From Candidatus Poribacteria bacterium (GTDB lineage: Bacteria > Poribacteria > WGA-4E > WGA-3G): 36,218 nt of DNA. Within the stretch, counting starts at the first letter, position 1; each line of letters opens with the position of its first letter. The translations under genes and the position numbers were made by a program. Positions 1-8,059 of the stretch are shown here, one piece after another. The stretch is from contig JAJECK010000126.1 in assembly GCA_022822085.1 (NCBI GenBank), positions 1 to 36,218 of the forward strand, written 5' to 3'. The notes under the pieces are model-generated. The model searched no databases and had not been told where the DNA came from. It worked only from the letters and a program-made list of their open reading frames with translations.

Positions 1-234
1 ACCGTATGTCACGCACGCAGCTCCCATACCCTTTGTCCGAGCATAGGCATCTGCAGCATATCCCGCTGTTTCTTCCCGCGTGGTGCCGATGTGTTGAATA
101 GGACTCCGTTCAATCATATCAAAGAACTGTACAATATAATCACCAGGTATGCCAAAAATGTGGTCAATATCGTAACTCTTTAGTTTTCTCAGAAGATACT
201 CACCGATTGTGGGAGTCGGTTGACAATTTGACAT
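1..234 (-). CDS. Thiamine-diphosphate-dependent decarboxylase, N-terminal part (cut by window edge)
   Basis: The first 78 residues of a gene that runs off the left edge. The start ATG at 234 follows GAGAGGA at a good distance. The sequence has the N-terminal PYR domain pattern of the ThDP enzyme superfamily: GEYLLRKL, then [15 protein letters not shown], then the glutamate block [18 protein letters not shown], whose Glu activates the cofactor. The FGIPGDY form resembles pyruvate/indolepyruvate/phenylpyruvate decarboxylases more than acetolactate synthases, but without the cofactor-binding C-terminal domain the substrate cannot be decided. It would decarboxylate a 2-oxo acid in the cytoplasm. 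The roughly 160 bp upstream hold no clear promoter. Confidence 0.85.
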   Translation of the reverse strand, partial: MSNCQPTPTIGEYLLRKLKSYDIDHIFGIPGDYIVQFFDMIERSPIQHIGTTREETAGYAADAYARTKGMGAACVTYG

Positions 235-396
235 AAAATTCCTCTCTAAGATTTGGGCCGCTTTGCTCTGCTGCCTTGTTGTTGTAGCCGCTTGGGTACC
301 GTTCTTGTCGTGCGGGGGTTTTGTGTCTCCCCGCAGGACGTGATATTAGCATAGAATCCAGTGATTTTGTATATACGCGACTGGCAGCGGCGAGGT

Positions 397-750
397 CTAA
401 CGTTGTTCTAACGAACCTTTCAAAATTGCCCAAAGCGTCGTCTGTTTCCCGCGGGCAGACACAAGCCATCGTAGCCGGACAGTGGCTAACCGCTTGCGTT
501 GCCCTGCATGGGAAACATCTTCTATTTGATAGTAATAGACAGTATTCGGTTTAGCGGTGGTGTCTGTCCACTGATATTCATTGCGTTCACCTGTTGTGCC
601 CGCACCTTGAATCATGCTGGGATTAACAACCTTGAATTCACCGTGCTTTGTTTGACTGCAGTAGATGTAGAACCCTGCCTTGTCTACCTCTGATTCAGTT
701 GTCCAGTCGAGGATAACGCCTGCATGTGTGAGTTCCGATCGGACTGGTAC
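397..750 (-). pseudogene. Degraded C-terminal module of a secreted protein
   Basis: Read on the minus strand, 118 codons are open without a plausible start and are preceded directly by an in-frame TGA at 751-753. They encode a fibronectin-like beta module: GVILDWTTESEVDKAGFYIY, then NPSMIQGAGTTGERNEY, then NTVYYYQIEDVSHAG, ending in LVSARGKQTTLWAILKG. From memory, this layout and the TTxWxxLK-type end recur at the C-termini of large secreted proteins of Poribacteria, where the module is the tail of a much longer polypeptide. Nothing upstream (751-794) continues the protein, so this is a leftover 3' end. The identity of the parent gene is unknown. Confidence 0.6.
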
Positions 751-794
751 TCACCATAGACGTTAATTCATTCAATGAAAGCCCTCGTTGTTGA

Positions 795-1253
795 TTAGAT
801 GCGATAATGTGGTGATTCACCGTATTCGTTGGGACCTGGAGTTCCTTTAGCATAACCGCAAAATATAAGTAAGTAAATGCCCCCAATAATCCAAAGTAAC
901 CTACTTAAAGATGAAAAACTCCCAGAAAACCAACCAGATAATATCATCGGAATGAGGTACCAAAACACATTTGTTCCTGATCGGTCTGTATCATGTAATC
1001 TTTTCACGATGACAGGTATTTGTATGTAAGCGCAGAATAAAACAAATGATACCACCATGACAACGAATACGATATAAAATATATCATCAATCATAACAAC
1101 ATTACGAATAGCGTTACGTAGTGGATCTAAAAATCCTACATCCGCTAAAAAGAACAGTGATATAATAAAGCCGTAGTAACTTACAAAAAACATCCAAAAG
1201 GTTTTTCTGTTAATTCGTCCTTTAAATGAAAACATTAGTTGCCAAATAGTCAC
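795..1253 (-). CDS. DUF805 family inner-membrane protein
   Basis: A protein of 152 residues with the DUF805 (YhaH-like) pattern: an N-terminal FSFKGRINRKTFW block (family form F.GR.xRxxFW), four hydrophobic membrane segments, and the conserved loop PVIVKRLHDTDRSG before the third segment. It ends with GTPGPNEYGESP, matching the family C-terminal GxxGxNxYGxxP. I set the start at GTG 1253 because AGGAGG lies 11 bases upstream and the resulting length matches the family; a longer reading frame extends to 1355 but adds only a charged, non-conserved leader. The biochemical role of DUF805 proteins is unknown. The gene stands alone on this strand. Confidence 0.8.
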   Translation of the reverse strand: MTIWQLMFSFKGRINRKTFWMFFVSYYGFIISLFFLADVGFLDPLRNAIRNVVMIDDIFYIVFVVMVVSFVLFCAYIQIPVIVKRLHDTDRSGTNVFWYLIPMILSGWFSGSFSSLSRLLWIIGGIYLLIFCGYAKGTPGPNEYGESPHYRI

Positions 1254-1367
1254 GCCTTCACAGTCCTCCTCTTGTGAGTGGTTTTGGATATGTCGCTTTC
1301 TCTGCTTTCCTCTGTAAAAATTCCGAGAGATTATGATAAACGGATTCTCAGTCATAAACCAACCTTT

Positions 1368-1480
1368 TTATGCGTTCTGGGAGTGTTCAGTTTCCTTATA
1401 CCTCGCGATTGCCCCGCGTTCTGCTATTTCTGCGCGAGCATAATGCGCGGGCATTTGAATTGTTGTCATCATTTTTGCAC
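1368..1480 (-). pseudogene. Fragment of a tyrosine recombinase 3' end
   Basis: On the minus strand this reads QMPAHYARAEIAERGAI and on to ARYKETE and a stop. It matches the last 30 or so residues of the intact recombinase at 2691-3629 (QMPAHYAKAELAERGAI...ARYKETN) almost residue for residue, including the catalytic Tyr. Homology fades upstream of about 1480 and no start or catalytic Arg/His region is present. It is therefore the tail of a second, lost recombinase gene. The nucleotide match over 1391-1424 to 2711-2744 is nearly perfect. Confidence 0.75.
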
Positions 1481-1600
1481 ATCCATCCTCAAAACTTGTT
1501 TTATGCGGCTCATGAGTAAAGGACAGAGAAGATAACCAGCAATAATAATACGATTAGAAACAAGATGCAGGACGCTGGTACATCCCTTTAGTAATCTAAT

Positions 1601-2527
1601 CTAAACATCCATAAATTCAGTGCCTTCAGGTGTATTCATCACTTCAGCACTATCTCTATTTATTATCGCCTCTATTTCCCAATATGTCAGTGATACTCTC
1701 CACAGTGAGGCATAACGCATTATAGCCTGTTTATAAACAGCATTGTAGGTTTGGGTCTCAGCAATGTCTATACCACATTTCCAAAGTTCACAAATATATT
1801 CATTTGCGAGGTGAATTATCGGATCAATTTGCTCCCATTTACGTTTGATAGTAGCGGTGCAAAGTTTTTCTAAAACGTTGTAGTTTGCCAAGAAATCCAA
1901 ACAATTTGCAAGAAGATCCCAATGTTCTGCTAATAAAAACCAGTCTTCTTGGCCCAGGTTTTGTCCTGCTTGTCCACGTCCAGATTTTAGATATTCAAAA
2001 AAATCGGTGACTGTCGCTCCCCGTGCACTAAGACACTTTTCAAGATCTTCAAGTATGCCAAGCATCAAGTCTATTTTACCCTCTATTTTATCAGGATGAG
2101 GGGTGTTCCAATACCCCTTTTCAGATTTTATATATTCGTCCCAATACATCTTTTTAGACTTTAGATATTCTTCAGATTTTAGATATTCAAAAAAATCAAT
2201 GATTGTCCCTCCCCCCGCATTAAGCTTTTCAAGTGTACTAAGTATACGATAACAACTTCGTTCTGGTGTCTCTCTATTATCGTCTTTTAGAGTGTATGCC
2301 TCATCTGTTGGAGGATCCCACCAATTTACTTCATCAGGACAAGGGTTGTCCCCCCAATATTCTTCAGGTTCTTCTCCCCATTCATCCAAATTCATCGTAG
2401 TGTATGCCCCGTCTATTGGAGGATCCCACCAATTTACTTCATCAGGACGAGGGTTGTCCCAATATATTTCTTCAGGTTCTTCTCCCCATTCTAAACATTC
2501 AAGCCAAGTATCTTGATCCAAATTCAT
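1601..2527 (-). CDS. Hypothetical acidic Trp-rich protein with internal duplications
   Basis: A 308-residue soluble protein that I do not recognise. I placed the start at ATG 2527, where AAGGA precedes it by a normal distance; an upstream TTG at 2563 has no ribosome site. Residues 1-85 hold two tandem copies of a unit of about 38 residues: MNLD..., EWGEEPEE, YW, DNP.PDEVNWWDPP, AYT. A second duplication follows, with T.(I/T)DFFEYLKS appearing twice about 80 residues apart, each after a helix with an LNAGG or LSARG turn. The second half is helical and contains no signal peptide or membrane segment. The repeated WWDPP and EEPEE pieces suggest an interaction surface, but no function is assigned. 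Confidence 0.65.
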   Translation of the reverse strand: MNLDQDTWLECLEWGEEPEEIYWDNPRPDEVNWWDPPIDGAYTTMNLDEWGEEPEEYWGDNPCPDEVNWWDPPTDEAYTLKDDNRETPERSCYRILSTLEKLNAGGGTIIDFFEYLKSEEYLKSKKMYWDEYIKSEKGYWNTPHPDKIEGKIDLMLGILEDLEKCLSARGATVTDFFEYLKSGRGQAGQNLGQEDWFLLAEHWDLLANCLDFLANYNVLEKLCTATIKRKWEQIDPIIHLANEYICELWKCGIDIAETQTYNAVYKQAIMRYASLWRVSLTYWEIEAIINRDSAEVMNTPEGTEFMDV

Positions 2528-2690
2528 CGTATTATCCTTCCATTGAAATGTTGTGATATTCAATAGTGTTGATAGTAATGCTCTATTACATTTTTAAGTT
2601 CACACATTTAGAGAAAGTCTAAGATCGTTTGAAATGCTTCAGCAACTGCAAATTCTTTGTTCTGTTTTTCTGATAATGGTTGCTATCCGT

Positions 2691-3629
2691 TTACTGTTCG
2701 TTGGGATTCGTTTCTTTATACCTCGCGATTGCCCCGCGTTCTGCGAGTTCGGCTTTCGCGTAGTGTGCTGGCATTTGAGAGGACTTCCACCTGCCTGCCA
2801 CTTGCATATCAACCACAGTTGCACCTGCCTTCGCGAGCGATACAGCCGTTCCTACCCGCAAGGAATGTCCCGCGATGAAACCTTCTACACCAGCATCCGC
2901 CGCCCGTTTCTGAATTATCCGTCTGGCAGCGAAGTCCGTGAGCCTACCGGGTTGGACATGTCCACCGCGTCGTATTCTGCGGAATAACGCCCCGTCATGA
3001 ATATCCCGACGGTCACGATACTTCTGAACAGCGCGCCGTGTAGAAGTTGTGACGTAGAGGGCAACGGTTGCCCCTTCCTGATCTGTCTTACTTTGATGGA
3101 TAATCAGCGTTTTCTCTTGGAAGTCGGACACGTTGACCGCGACCACTTCGCTAATGCGAAGTAGACAATCGGACATTAACCGAATCATCGCAGAGTCCCG
3201 TAAGCCTATAATCGTTTTGTCAGACTCCGCGAATGCACAGACTCTTTCCGTATCCTGCCAATCAAGCCCTTTGACTTGTCCGCGTCCACGATCTTTACTT
3301 TCCCTGCGGATACCTGCCAATGTTCGTGCCGGGACCGGTAAATCGTATTCCTTGCTTTCATTCCGCAATTGCCATCGCACCGCTGCCACAACTTGCGAGA
3401 TCGTGGCAGGGGATTTCCCTTCTGTGTAAAGTGTTGTGATATAGGCAGCAAGGGCATTATCGGATACTTCAGTTCGGTTTTCAGAGACAAAAGCACTGAA
3501 GCCTGTCAATGCGCGCTGATAGGCTCTCTGTGTGTTGGGTGCGAGACTGGCACCTATCAGGTGCGTGAGTTCTTCACGGACAGCGACAGCGTTGCTGGTG
3601 TCCGATTGGACAATGTTTGTGTTATTCAT
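2691..3629 (-). CDS. Tyrosine recombinase / integrase (XerC/D-like)
   Basis: A 312-residue site-specific recombinase. Residues 18-95 form the N-terminal SAM-like DNA-binding core (APNTQRAYQRALTGFSAFV; SPATISQVVAAVRW). Residues 120-305 form the catalytic domain, with the full set of active-site residues visible: Arg158 in CLLRISEV, Lys181 in QSKTDQ, His255 and Arg258 in GHSLRVG, Trp281 in GRWKS (the usual His/Trp position), and Tyr290 in AHYAKAE. Length and residues indicate an active enzyme. The start ATG at 3629 lies 10 bp after the stop of the repeat protein at 3640-4410, and its own ribosome site is weak, so the two are probably co-transcribed. No neighbouring phage or plasmid genes are present, so it could serve cassette exchange or be a solitary mobile gene. 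A second, broken tail of the same kind lies at 1368-1480. Confidence 0.93.
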   Translation of the reverse strand: MNNTNIVQSDTSNAVAVREELTHLIGASLAPNTQRAYQRALTGFSAFVSENRTEVSDNALAAYITTLYTEGKSPATISQVVAAVRWQLRNESKEYDLPVPARTLAGIRRESKDRGRGQVKGLDWQDTERVCAFAESDKTIIGLRDSAMIRLMSDCLLRISEVVAVNVSDFQEKTLIIHQSKTDQEGATVALYVTTSTRRAVQKYRDRRDIHDGALFRRIRRGGHVQPGRLTDFAARRIIQKRAADAGVEGFIAGHSLRVGTAVSLAKAGATVVDMQVAGRWKSSQMPAHYAKAELAERGAIARYKETNPNEQ

Positions 3630-3639
3630 GATTATTAGT

Positions 3640-4410
3640 TTAGTGGGTTCTCCAACCGCCTTTGTAGGTTTGTATCACCCCATTGCCACTTCCTGTTGCC
3701 TTGATGCTGACAACTTTTTTCTCTCCGTTGTTATGGACTTCCATAGCCCCGCCATCTTCATCTGCAGCGATACCGACAGCAGGGTTTCCTGCTGTGTCGC
3801 CGACACCTATAAGCCCACCATATTCAGTTGCACTGATACCGACAACTGGCTTTCCTGCTATGTTGTAGACAAATATAGCTCCACCATCTTTACGTGCACC
3901 GATACTGGCAACGGGGTTTCCTGCTGCGTTGTAGATACCTATACTCCCACGATCTTCCACTGTACCGATGACGACAACTCGCTTTTCTGCTGCGTTGCTG
4001 ACAAATATAGCTCCACTATCTTCACCTCCACTGAAGCCGACCTGGGCTTTTCCTGCTGCGTTGTAGACAAATATATCCCCGCCATCTTTACTTGTACCGA
4101 TGACGACTCCCTTTCCTGCTGCGCTGCCGACAGCTATAATCCCGCCATCTTCAGTGGCACCGATGCCAAGAACTGGCTTTCCTGCTGTGTTGAGGACTCT
4201 TATCACTGCGCCATCTTCAGTTGCACCGATGCCGACAACGCGGTTTCCTTCCGTGTTAACAACTTCCAATTCTCTACAAACGATTTTATCAATCACCTGT
4301 TCATCTTGTTGTGCGTGTATCGCGCTGCCGTTCAGTGATGTGATTATGTATCCTGCAAGCGTGAATAGACTTCCGATAAGCATATAGACTAACTTTTGTT
4401 TGAAATTCAT
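3640..4410 (-). CDS. Membrane-anchored protein of tandem ~22-24-residue Gly/Val repeats
   Basis: A 256-residue protein. Residues 7-28 form an uncleaved or signal-like hydrophobic segment (LVYMLIGSLFTLAGYIITSL), after which the chain should be outside the cytoplasm. After a short linker (VIDKIVCRELEVVNTEG) about eight copies of a repeat follow, with consensus close to AGKPVVGIGATEDGGAIFVYN. The alternation of Gly with short hydrophobic strands and conserved Asp-Gly turns suggests a beta-solenoid or stacked beta-hairpins. The start ATG at 4410 has AAGGAG upstream. I do not know a function; surface or periplasmic structural roles are plausible. It sits directly upstream of the recombinase gene. 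Confidence 0.75.
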   Translation of the reverse strand: MNFKQKLVYMLIGSLFTLAGYIITSLNGSAIHAQQDEQVIDKIVCRELEVVNTEGNRVVGIGATEDGAVIRVLNTAGKPVLGIGATEDGGIIAVGSAAGKGVVIGTSKDGGDIFVYNAAGKAQVGFSGGEDSGAIFVSNAAEKRVVVIGTVEDRGSIGIYNAAGNPVASIGARKDGGAIFVYNIAGKPVVGISATEYGGLIGVGDTAGNPAVGIAADEDGGAMEVHNNGEKKVVSIKATGSGNGVIQTYKGGWRTH

Positions 4411-4900
4411 TTTATATCTCCTTTTGTGTAAAGACAGGTTGTTATTGTTATCTCATTTGATAGACAAACATGGTGTCATAAAGCAGTATACATCTAATGA
4501 TCTATGCAAGGCAAGGTTATCGCTTGGACATGTTTGAGTTGCAACTTATGATGGTTCGCTTGTCCTTCTTAGATGGTTTTGGCTGCTTTGCGTAACATTT
4601 TGTTTCATGTGGTGAAACGCTTCTAATTCGGCACGTTTCTTCTCCTTGCCTTAGTACCAAACAGTTTGATTGGAAATTAAGCATCATATTACATAATAAC
4701 GCAGAATGTCTTGAAGTGCAAACTGTTTCACATTTACCAGTAGAGCACTATCGCTGACACTTCCAATGCATGTCTGCCTGACAAGGGAATTTTGCGAATT
4801 GGGTGCCGAACTTAGGAACAGAAAGTAAACCCCACTACTGACCTAAAAAGATTACTTGATAAAAAAGGGTTAGACATGGCATACTAAAAGACATATAAAA
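4411..4900. other. Intergenic region between divergent genes
   Basis: This 490-bp divergent region separates the repeat-protein gene (minus) from the amidohydrolase operon (plus). It must carry the promoters of both. A weak plus-strand promoter is visible near 4856-4885. On the minus strand around 4550-4655 about 33 codons are open and look protein-like (KEKKRAELEAFHHMKQ), but they have no start and run into a stop, so at most they are a gene relic. I see no strong palindrome or terminator. Confidence 0.4.
4856..4885 (+). promoter_or_regulatory. Possible promoter of the amidohydrolase operon
   Basis: TTGATA and CATACT are separated by 18 bases. A transcript would start near 4892, about 30 nt before the preferred start codon at 4922. 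The -10 box is weak, so the call is tentative. Confidence 0.3.
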
Positions 4901-4921
4901 ATGAACGTTTTAACTCGAATA

Positions 4922-5893
4922 ATGCGAATTGATTGTCAAAGCCATATTTTTCCAAGCGAGTATGTTGAAATTCTCGCGAAAAACCCACATCCGCCACAAG
5001 TAATTCGTCGTGGAAGTGAGTCTGTTGTTACTTATGGTGAAGTCCAAACATTTCGACTACAGGACGAAGCGTACGACACAAAACGCAAACTTAAGGATAT
5101 GGATGCTGCTGGAGTGGACATTGCACTACTTAGCACCAATATACCTCCACCATGTATGCTATCACCTGAACTCGGTAATAAGGGCGCACAAGCAATTAAT
5201 AATGCAATCGCTGAACTTGTGGATATGTATCCTTACCGATTTTCAGGATTAGCCTGCCTTCCGTGGCAAAATCCAGAGGAAGCAATCTCTGAGATGGATA
5301 GGGTGAAGGAAATGGGGTTTCGTGGAATAATGCTCTATTCACATATTGGAGGAAAACCTGTTGACGCACCTCAATTTGAACCTGTGTTTGTACATTCAGA
5401 TTCACTGCAGTTGCCTATTGTCATGCATCCTACTGTGCCACCATGGGGAGATGCAATTAAGGATCACTGGATGATCGGTATGATGGGATTGCAAGTAGAT
5501 AGTAGTTTTGCGTTATTAAGACTGATTCTAAGTGGCATTTTGGAACGGTTGCCAAAGTTACAAATTGTGATGCCACATGTCGGTGGGATACTTCCATACA
5601 TGTGTGGTCGTTTAGATCACCAAACAGAGGTATTAGGCAGAGCAAGGGAGAAAATCACAAAACCTCCAAGTGCCTATCTGCGTAGAATCTATCTGGACAC
5701 TGTATCACCATCACTTCAGGCCCTACATTATGCGTATCAATTTTCTGGTGAGAACCATCTTCTATTCGGGACAGATCATCCATGGGTTGACATGCCGAGA
5801 TTTGTATCTTTAATTGAAGAAATGGAGATACCTGAAAAGGCAAAAGAACGTATATTTGGAGAAAACGCAGCAGCACTATTTCGTTTATGCTAA
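4922..5893 (+). CDS. Amidohydrolase family 2 protein (ACMSD-like TIM barrel)
   Basis: A 323-residue metal-dependent hydrolase or decarboxylase of the amidohydrolase-2 family. The expected landmarks are in order: the beta-1 motif IDCQSHIFP, PIVMHPTVPP with His169, MPHVGGILPY with His219, and FGTDHPW with Asp285. The first ligand of the usual HxH pair is Gln6 (C-Q-S-H), leaving only His8, which would change the metal site. I prefer the ATG at 4922 because the family begins at beta-1; an in-frame ATG at 4901 adds MNVLTRI. Neither has a good ribosome site. It is the first gene of an operon, 12 bp before a PhyH dioxygenase, which suggests a role in breaking down a small organic acid. The exact substrate is unknown. 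Confidence 0.85.
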   Translation: MRIDCQSHIFPSEYVEILAKNPHPPQVIRRGSESVVTYGEVQTFRLQDEAYDTKRKLKDMDAAGVDIALLSTNIPPPCMLSPELGNKGAQAINNAIAELVDMYPYRFSGLACLPWQNPEEAISEMDRVKEMGFRGIMLYSHIGGKPVDAPQFEPVFVHSDSLQLPIVMHPTVPPWGDAIKDHWMIGMMGLQVDSSFALLRLILSGILERLPKLQIVMPHVGGILPYMCGRLDHQTEVLGRAREKITKPPSAYLRRIYLDTVSPSLQALHYAYQFSGENHLLFGTDHPWVDMPRFVSLIEEMEIPEKAKERIFGENAAALFRLC

Positions 5894-5905
5894 AGGAATT
5901 TCAAC

Positions 5906-6709
5906 ATGACACATGAATTAACTGATGCTCAACGATTCTTTTTTGAAAACAACGGGTATTTAGTGTTAGAGTCTTTTCTGGAAAAAGCACATATTATCTC
6001 TCTCAGAGAGGCACTTGCTGAGTCTGTTGAAAGACGACGTGAATGTGAGGAAAAAGGTATTCCGCAAACTGGAATGACACACATCCACGGAGAAAAAAGC
6101 ACACGTGTCTTCTATATACTTGGTGATCATCCGTTATTTTTAGAACTTTTGGATTGGCAACCGATGCTCCCTTACGTCACTGGTCTACTCAATCAGATGC
6201 CGCATCACCACGCATCAGATGCAATTGTTGAACTCGGTGAGGAATTAATGGATCGTCCGATGGGATGGCACATTGATGGACACGATGATGGCTATCGTAA
6301 CCTACGTCCAATTCCTTTGCTACAACTCAAAGTTGGATACTATCTAACAGACATGACTGAAGGTGGACAAGGGAATCTTTGGCTCATACCGGGAAGTCAT
6401 AAATCCATGACCGATCCAAATCATGATGATTTACGCTATCCGTATCAATACCCTGGAGCAATGGAGGTGTGTGCCCCTGAAGGCAGCGCGATTCTGTTCC
6501 ATAATGCTCTTTGGCATTCTGCGGGAATCTTTACGAAACCTGAAGGATGTCGTGAAATGTTATATTACGCCTATGAACATCCGTGGATGATTGCCTCACA
6601 AGAACATTGGGGTTATCCAAAAGATTTCTACAATATGCAGCTTTCACCTGAACAACGCAAGTTTTTTCACGGATTTGTGTTTGATCCGCCAGAACAGAGA
6701 TGGGGATAA
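5906..6709 (+). CDS. Phytanoyl-CoA dioxygenase (PhyH) family protein, copy 1
   Basis: A 267-residue non-haem iron, 2-oxoglutarate-type oxygenase. The iron triad is visible as His122 and Asp124 in GWHIDGHDDG and His204 in LFHNALWHSAG, and Arg216 in EGCREM is placed to bind 2-oxoglutarate. The family stretch GGQGNLWLIPGSH is conserved. It would hydroxylate a small organic substrate in the cytoplasm; members of this family act on acyl-CoAs, phosphonates, ectoine and halogenated compounds, so the substrate cannot be read from sequence. The gene lies 12 bp behind the amidohydrolase and 21 bp before a second PhyH gene. The two PhyH proteins are only distantly similar, so this is not a recent duplication. 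Confidence 0.9.
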   Translation: MTHELTDAQRFFFENNGYLVLESFLEKAHIISLREALAESVERRRECEEKGIPQTGMTHIHGEKSTRVFYILGDHPLFLELLDWQPMLPYVTGLLNQMPHHHASDAIVELGEELMDRPMGWHIDGHDDGYRNLRPIPLLQLKVGYYLTDMTEGGQGNLWLIPGSHKSMTDPNHDDLRYPYQYPGAMEVCAPEGSAILFHNALWHSAGIFTKPEGCREMLYYAYEHPWMIASQEHWGYPKDFYNMQLSPEQRKFFHGFVFDPPEQRWG

Positions 6710-6730
6710 AGAAAACACTTGGAGGATTTT

Positions 6731-7609
6731 ATGCGGTTAACTGAATCGGAAGTATCATTTTTTCATGAGAATGGGTATCTTCTGCTTGAAGATGTCCTAG
6801 ATGAGAGCGATTTAGCTCCAGTGATTGATGAGTATTCAGATATTATTGATGAACGTGCAGAAAGGCTACACAAGGAAGGCAAAACAACTTCCACCTATTC
6901 TGAAAAACCGTTCACGGAACGATTGCATTTCCTCGCTGCAGAAGCACAAGAGGTAACAGCAGATTTAGACATCATGCGGGCGCGCGGAGAAGCAACTTTT
7001 AATTTTCTCAAAAACCCAAAAATCCTTGACATAGCGGAATCATTTGTCGGTTCTGAAATTGTATGCAATCCAATTCAACATATCCGTTCTGTCCTACCCA
7101 TAAAAGAAACTCAACGACTCCCAACTCCATGGCATCAAGATGCCGGTGTGTGTTGGCCAGACACAGACCCGTATTTCATGCTAACGATTTGGATTCCTAT
7201 TGTAGATGTAACTGAAGAAAACGGATGTCTACAAGTCCTACCGGGTAGTCATAAATTCGGTTTGTTAACACATGGTTGGAATGAAGCAGGATTAGCTGTA
7301 CCTCCAGAACATCAACCGCCGAACCTTACACCGCAACCATTACCTATACGTGCAGGAGGTGTAATTCTATTCCATAATTACACACTCCACAGTGCTAAAC
7401 CGAACAAATCCGATACAGTCAGATGGAGTTTTGATCTGCGTTATCACGATGTGTATCAACCAACAGGTAGACCCTACTACCCCTCTTTTCTGATGCGGAG
7501 TCGTTTGCGGCCAGAAGCATGTCAAACAGATTATGAAACATGGTGTAAACGATGGGAGTTTGCCCTGCAGAATTCCAAAGGTGTACAAGCATACCGTTGG
7601 CTTCGGTAA
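6731..7609 (+). CDS. Phytanoyl-CoA dioxygenase (PhyH) family protein, copy 2
   Basis: A 292-residue Fe(II)/2-oxoglutarate-type oxygenase. The ligands are His135 and Asp137 in TPWHQDAGVCW and His220 in NYTLHSAKPN, with Arg231 in TVRWSFDLRY as the 2-oxoglutarate anchor. NGCLQVLPGSHKFG is the family signature loop. I use ATG 6731 because GGAGG at 6721-6725 is its ribosome site; an in-frame TTG at 6719 overlaps that site. WHQDAGVCWPDTDP followed by TIWIPIVDVTEENG is the common form of many marine and poribacterial PhyH proteins. It probably acts in the same pathway as its upstream neighbours, with sequential oxidation steps a reasonable inference. Confidence 0.9.
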   Translation: MRLTESEVSFFHENGYLLLEDVLDESDLAPVIDEYSDIIDERAERLHKEGKTTSTYSEKPFTERLHFLAAEAQEVTADLDIMRARGEATFNFLKNPKILDIAESFVGSEIVCNPIQHIRSVLPIKETQRLPTPWHQDAGVCWPDTDPYFMLTIWIPIVDVTEENGCLQVLPGSHKFGLLTHGWNEAGLAVPPEHQPPNLTPQPLPIRAGGVILFHNYTLHSAKPNKSDTVRWSFDLRYHDVYQPTGRPYYPSFLMRSRLRPEACQTDYETWCKRWEFALQNSKGVQAYRWLR

Positions 7610-7623
7610 TATAGAGGGAACCA

Positions 7624-8043
7624 ATGTTTGAAATATCAAATTTACCTACTCTCAATGCCATTCTAAATACAACAAGTGCAGTTCTTTTAGTTGTTGGATA
7701 TGTCTTTATTCGCAATCAAAAAATCGAGCAGCACAAGAAGTGTATGCTTGCTGCATTCGGTGTCTCCGTGCTTTTCCTAATCAGTTATTGTATTTATCAT
7801 GCCAATGCGGGATCAACAAAGTTTCTTCATGAGGGATGGATTCGTCCTGTTTACTTTACAATTCTGATTTCGCATATAATATTAGCGTTTATTATAGTTC
7901 CTTTAGCGTTGATCACCCTTTATTTCGCCTGGCGTGAAAAGTTTGACAAACACCGTCGCATTGCGAAAGTCACATTGCCAATATGGCTATATGTTTCAGT
8001 AACAGGCGTGATTATCTATTTGATGCTCTATCAGATGGGATAA
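7624..8043 (+). CDS. DUF420 family membrane protein
   Basis: A 139-residue protein with four or five membrane segments. The DUF420 landmarks are present: LPTLNAILNTTSAVLLVVGY in the first helix, the QKIEQHKKCMLAAF loop, YCIYHANAG, the ISHIILA helix with its conserved His, and WREKFDKHRRIAKVTLPIW before the last helix. Several conserved His residues could bind haem or copper. In Firmicutes a DUF420 protein (CtaM) is needed to mature a haem-copper oxidase; no oxidase gene is seen here, so that role is only a possibility. GAGGGA precedes the ATG. The gene lies 14 bp behind the second PhyH gene and belongs to the same operon. Confidence 0.88.
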   Translation: MFEISNLPTLNAILNTTSAVLLVVGYVFIRNQKIEQHKKCMLAAFGVSVLFLISYCIYHANAGSTKFLHEGWIRPVYFTILISHIILAFIIVPLALITLYFAWREKFDKHRRIAKVTLPIWLYVSVTGVIIYLMLYQMG

Positions 8044-8059
8044 AGAGGAGAATATTCTT

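Noticed and set aside
235-396. GC-rich leader of the decarboxylase gene considered as a riboswitch
   Set aside because: I could not match it to TPP, T-box or other known leaders; it contains short hairpins such as CGGGG and CCCCG, but no complete consensus.
2634-2987. Plus-strand frames over the recombinase gene
   Set aside because: They are antisense shadows; the minus-strand protein has all catalytic residues.
3532-4338. Long Cys-rich plus-strand frame of 268 codons
   Set aside because: It is the antisense of the Gly/Val repeat protein; repetition in the real gene keeps the opposite frame open.
4550-4655. 33 open minus-strand codons reading KEKKRAELEAFHHMKQ
   Set aside because: Possibly a gene relic, but no start, no match that I recognise and too short to support a call.
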